Of a stretch of 45,680 nucleotides of DNA, positions 43,594 to 45,680 are shown one piece after another. The position numbers and the translations under genes were made by a program. Origin of the DNA: Oxalobacter sp. (lineage in GTDB: Bacteria; Pseudomonadota; Gammaproteobacteria; Burkholderiales; Burkholderiaceae_D); contig JAEEYE010000018.1 of NCBI GenBank assembly GCA_016291665.1, forward strand, positions 1 to 45,680, in the 5' to 3' direction. Below the pieces are notes generated by a model. That model did no database searches and was not told where the DNA came from. It saw nothing but the letters and a program-made list of their open reading frames with translations. Position 1 is the stretch's first letter. The number at the start of each line of letters is the position of its first letter.

Positions 43594-45411
43594 TTATTCT
43601 ACCGTAACTGACTTAGCAAGGTTACGCGGCTTATCAACATCCGTCCCTCTAACAAGCGCCGTATGGTAAGCAAGGAGCTGCAACGGAATCACATGCAGGA
43701 TTGGGGAAAGAAGTCCATAGTTTTCCGGCATCCGGATAACATAGACACCATCTCCGCTGACGATATGCGTATCACTGTCAGCAAAAACGTAAAGTTGTCC
43801 ACCTCGCGCACGGACTTCCTGCATATTGGACTGAAGTTTTTCTAAAAGGACATCATTCGGAGCGATGGTAACGACCGGCATACGGTCTGTTACGAGTGCC
43901 AAAGGACCGTGTTTTAGCTCTCCTGCCGGATAAGCCTCTGCATGGATGTAGGAAATTTCTTTTAATTTCAGGGCTCCTTCCAATGCAATTGGATAGTGGA
44001 CCCCCCTGCCCAAAAATAATGCGTCATCGTGGCGGGCAAACTGCTCAGCCCACGCAATAATCTGCGGCTCTAGTGCCAAAACTGCCGAAACTGCTGAAGG
44101 CAGGTGTCTCAATGAATGCAAGTACTTATCTTCCTGTTCCTGCGTCAGTCTCCCTTTTATCTTGGCAACAGTCAATGCAAGCAAAAAAAGAGCTACCAAT
44201 TGGGTAGTAAAAGCCTTCGTAGAAGCAACACCAATCTCAACTCCAGCCCGCGTGATATAGGCCAATTCACACTCTCTGACCATCGCGCTGGTTGAGACAT
44301 TGCAAACTGTCAATGTATGTGTCATACCAAGTTCGCGTGCATGTTTTAAGGCGGCCAGTGTGTCTGCTGTTTCCCCACTCTGACTGATGGTAACGACAAG
44401 TTTATCTGGTGAAGGTACACTGTCGCGATAACGGTATTCGCTTGCAATCTCAACCTCAACGGGTACCTTGGCAATCGACTCAATCCAATATTTGGCTGTC
44501 GCCCCTGCGTAATAGCTTGTCCCACAAGCCAAGATTAAGACAGACTTGATGTCTTTGAAAACCTGTTCTGCTTTTTCTCCAAAAAATCTCGGGGTAATAG
44601 CTTCAACACTTTGAAGAGTATCAGCAATTGCCCTCGGCTGCTCAAAAATCTCTTTCTGCATGAAATGACGATAAGGGCCCAAGTCAGATAATCCCGAAAG
44701 GATGGTTACCGTATGGACTTCACGGTCAACGACCTTGCCTTCACTGTCATAGATGGTATAACAACCTAGCCTGATATCAACAATATCACCTTCTTCAAGA
44801 TAGATGATGCGATCCGTAGTACCCGACAACGCCAGTGCATCAGAAGCTAAGAAATTCTCGCCTTGACCAACTCCAACTACCAACGGAGATCCTTTACGCG
44901 CACCAACCAAACGTCCAGGATCATCATTACAAATGACCGCAATCGCAAATGCCCCTTCCAGCCTTGCTGTCGCCTTTTTCACCGCTTCCAAAAGATCTCC
45001 TGTGTAACAGGCATCAATTAAATGGGCAATAACTTCCGTATCTGTCTGGCTAACAAAAGCATAGCCTTTAGCTTTCAGCTCTTCACGTAATGGCACATGG
45101 TTCTCAATAATGCCATTGTGAACAAGGGCGATTCTTTCACCCGAAAAATGCGGATGCGCATTGTCGGTTGTCGGTGCACCATGGGTAGCCCAGCGGGTAT
45201 GCGCAATTCCGAGTCCTCCACCAAAAGATTCCGTTTTGACCTGTTTTTCCAATTCAGCAACACGCGCTGTACTACGGGCCCTTTTGAGATGTCCCATACG
45301 GTTGATAGCAATACCACATGAGTCGTACCCCCGGTATTCCAGCCGTTTAAGTCCTTCCAGCATGACTGGTACCACATTACGCTCTGCAACAGCACCAACA
45401 ATACCGCACAT
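43594..45411 (-). CDS. glmS: Glutamine-fructose-6-phosphate aminotransferase (isomerizing)
   Basis: Makes glucosamine-6-phosphate from fructose-6-phosphate and glutamine, the first step toward peptidoglycan and LPS amino sugars. The 605-residue protein begins [13 protein letters not shown], with Cys2 as the glutaminase nucleophile after Met removal. The class II amidotransferase domain (about 1-220) contains [18 protein letters not shown] and HNGIIEN. Two SIS domains follow, with [18 protein letters not shown] and the C-terminal [11 protein letters not shown]. The start follows AAGGAG by 8 bases. It has its own promoter just after the 5S rRNA terminator. No glmS ribozyme or GlmZ-like element was recognised in the 64-base leader. 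Confidence 0.97.
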   Translation of the reverse strand: MCGIVGAVAERNVVPVMLEGLKRLEYRGYDSCGIAINRMGHLKRARSTARVAELEKQVKTESFGGGLGIAHTRWATHGAPTTDNAHPHFSGERIALVHNGIIENHVPLREELKAKGYAFVSQTDTEVIAHLIDACYTGDLLEAVKKATARLEGAFAIAVICNDDPGRLVGARKGSPLVVGVGQGENFLASDALALSGTTDRIIYLEEGDIVDIRLGCYTIYDSEGKVVDREVHTVTILSGLSDLGPYRHFMQKEIFEQPRAIADTLQSVEAITPRFFGEKAEQVFKDIKSVLILACGTSYYAGATAKYWIESIAKVPVEVEIASEYRYRDSVPSPDKLVVTISQSGETADTLAALKHARELGMTHTLTVCNVSTSAMVRECELAYITRAGVEIGVASTKAFTTQLVALFLLALTVAKIKGRLTQEQEDKYLHSLRHLPSAVSAVLALEPQIIAWAEQFARHDDALFLGRGVHYPIALEGALKLKEISYIHAEAYPAGELKHGPLALVTDRMPVVTIAPNDVLLEKLQSNMQEVRARGGQLYVFADSDTHIVSGDGVYVIRMPENYGLLSPILHVIPLQLLAYHTALVRGTDVDKPRNLAKSVTVE

Positions 45412-45481
45412 CCTGCTTACTCCTTATCTTCATACTTCATTGAAAACTTGCATACCAACCTGCTATGCAAATCAGTTGGCT

Positions 45482-45510
45482 ATCATAAGATGCAAAGGGA
45501 AATCTGTCTA
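45482..45510 (-). promoter_or_regulatory. Predicted sigma-70 promoter of glmS
   Basis: On the minus strand, TAGACA (complement of 45505-45510, five of six) and TATGAT (complement of 45482-45487, five of six) are 17 bp apart. Transcription would begin near 45475. It is the best-matching promoter in the window. Confidence 0.6.
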
Positions 45511-45532
45511 TTTTTAAGGGCACCTGGAAATA

Positions 45533-45565
45533 GAAAAAGCCCCGTACCTTTATTGGGTACGGGGC
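45533..45565 (-). terminator. Intrinsic terminator of the rRNA operon
   Basis: GCCCCGTACC and GGTACGGGGC (45539-45548 and 45556-45565) form a perfect 10-bp stem. On the minus strand it is followed by TTTTTC, about 12 bases past the 5S rRNA end. Confidence 0.92.
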
Positions 45566-45577
45566 TCCGTTAGATGT

Positions 45578-45680
45578 TGCCTGACAGTGACCTACTTTCA
45601 CACCGGGACCGGCACTATCATCGGCGCTAAGGCGTTTCACAATCCTGTTCGGGATGGGAAGGGGTGGTTCCACCTCGCTA
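45578..45680 (-). rRNA. rrf: 5S ribosomal RNA, partial (5' end beyond the window)
   Basis: Read on the minus strand, the sequence from the right edge is a betaproteobacterial 5S rRNA lacking roughly its first dozen bases. GCGAGGTGGAACCACCCC is followed by CCATCCCGAACAGGA, then GTGAAACGCC, and the 3' end GTAGGTCACTGTCAGGCA at about 45578. The rest of an rRNA operon should lie to the right of the window. Confidence 0.95.

Overview
The window looks like a chromosomal segment of an oxalate-degrading betaproteobacterium, most likely Oxalobacter (Oxalobacteraceae). This is inferred from a glyoxylate-assimilation operon (gcl-hyi-glxR-ttuD-pyk) close to an OxlT-family oxalate/formate antiporter, from anaerobic (class III) ribonucleotide reductase genes, and from a betaproteobacterial-type 5S rRNA. 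No insertion sequence, prophage or CRISPR array was seen.

Layout. (1) 1-3.5 kb: a GH15-like protein (minus), a secreted SNase-like protein (plus) and a Cof-type HAD phosphatase (plus). The first two have lost the residues expected for catalysis. (2) 3.5-15.5 kb, plus strand: gltA; a three-gene membrane cluster (SPFH-SHOCT protein, four-helix membrane protein, zinc-ribbon membrane protein) with hairpins between its genes; then sucA-sucB-lpdA for the 2-oxoglutarate dehydrogenase complex, followed by a coiled-coil lipoprotein. (3) 15.6-24.5 kb, minus strand: a complete tripartite RND efflux operon of the MdtABC/MuxABC type with a NodT-family outer-membrane lipoprotein. (4) 24.8-29.6 kb, minus strand: an unrecognised 301-residue protein, an FhlA-like sigma-54 activator, an OxlT-type transporter and a FlK-like hotdog thioesterase. 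(5) 29.7-36.1 kb, minus strand: pyk, ttuD, glxR, hyi and gcl, transcribed gcl first. Together they take glyoxylate through tartronate semialdehyde and glycerate to 2-phosphoglycerate, and pyruvate kinase then makes pyruvate from PEP. (6) 36.4-45.7 kb, minus strand: a tyrosine-phenol-lyase/tryptophanase-family enzyme with altered active-site residues, tRNA-Pro(CGG), ispB, nrdG, a tiny glycyl-radical-domain protein, nrdD, a TatD-linked radical SAM protein, glmS, and the 3' part of a 5S rRNA that runs off the right edge.

Most notable points. The anaerobic ribonucleotide reductase appears split: the large NrdD ends after its zinc motif, and its glycyl-radical tail is a separate 61-codon gene in the same frame, beyond two stop codons and with its own ribosome binding site. 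The SPFH / membrane / zinc-ribbon cluster resembles the B. subtilis ydjI-ydjH-ydjG set in composition, and the leader of its second gene can form two mutually exclusive hairpins, like an attenuator. The PLP lyase keeps the phenol-lyase-type MERG motif but lacks an arginine usually conserved next to the cofactor-binding aspartate. Gcl carries an unusual RHGNAIGH segment where a Val-Glu pair is expected. Family assignments rest on motif recognition by eye; no database search or alignment was run.
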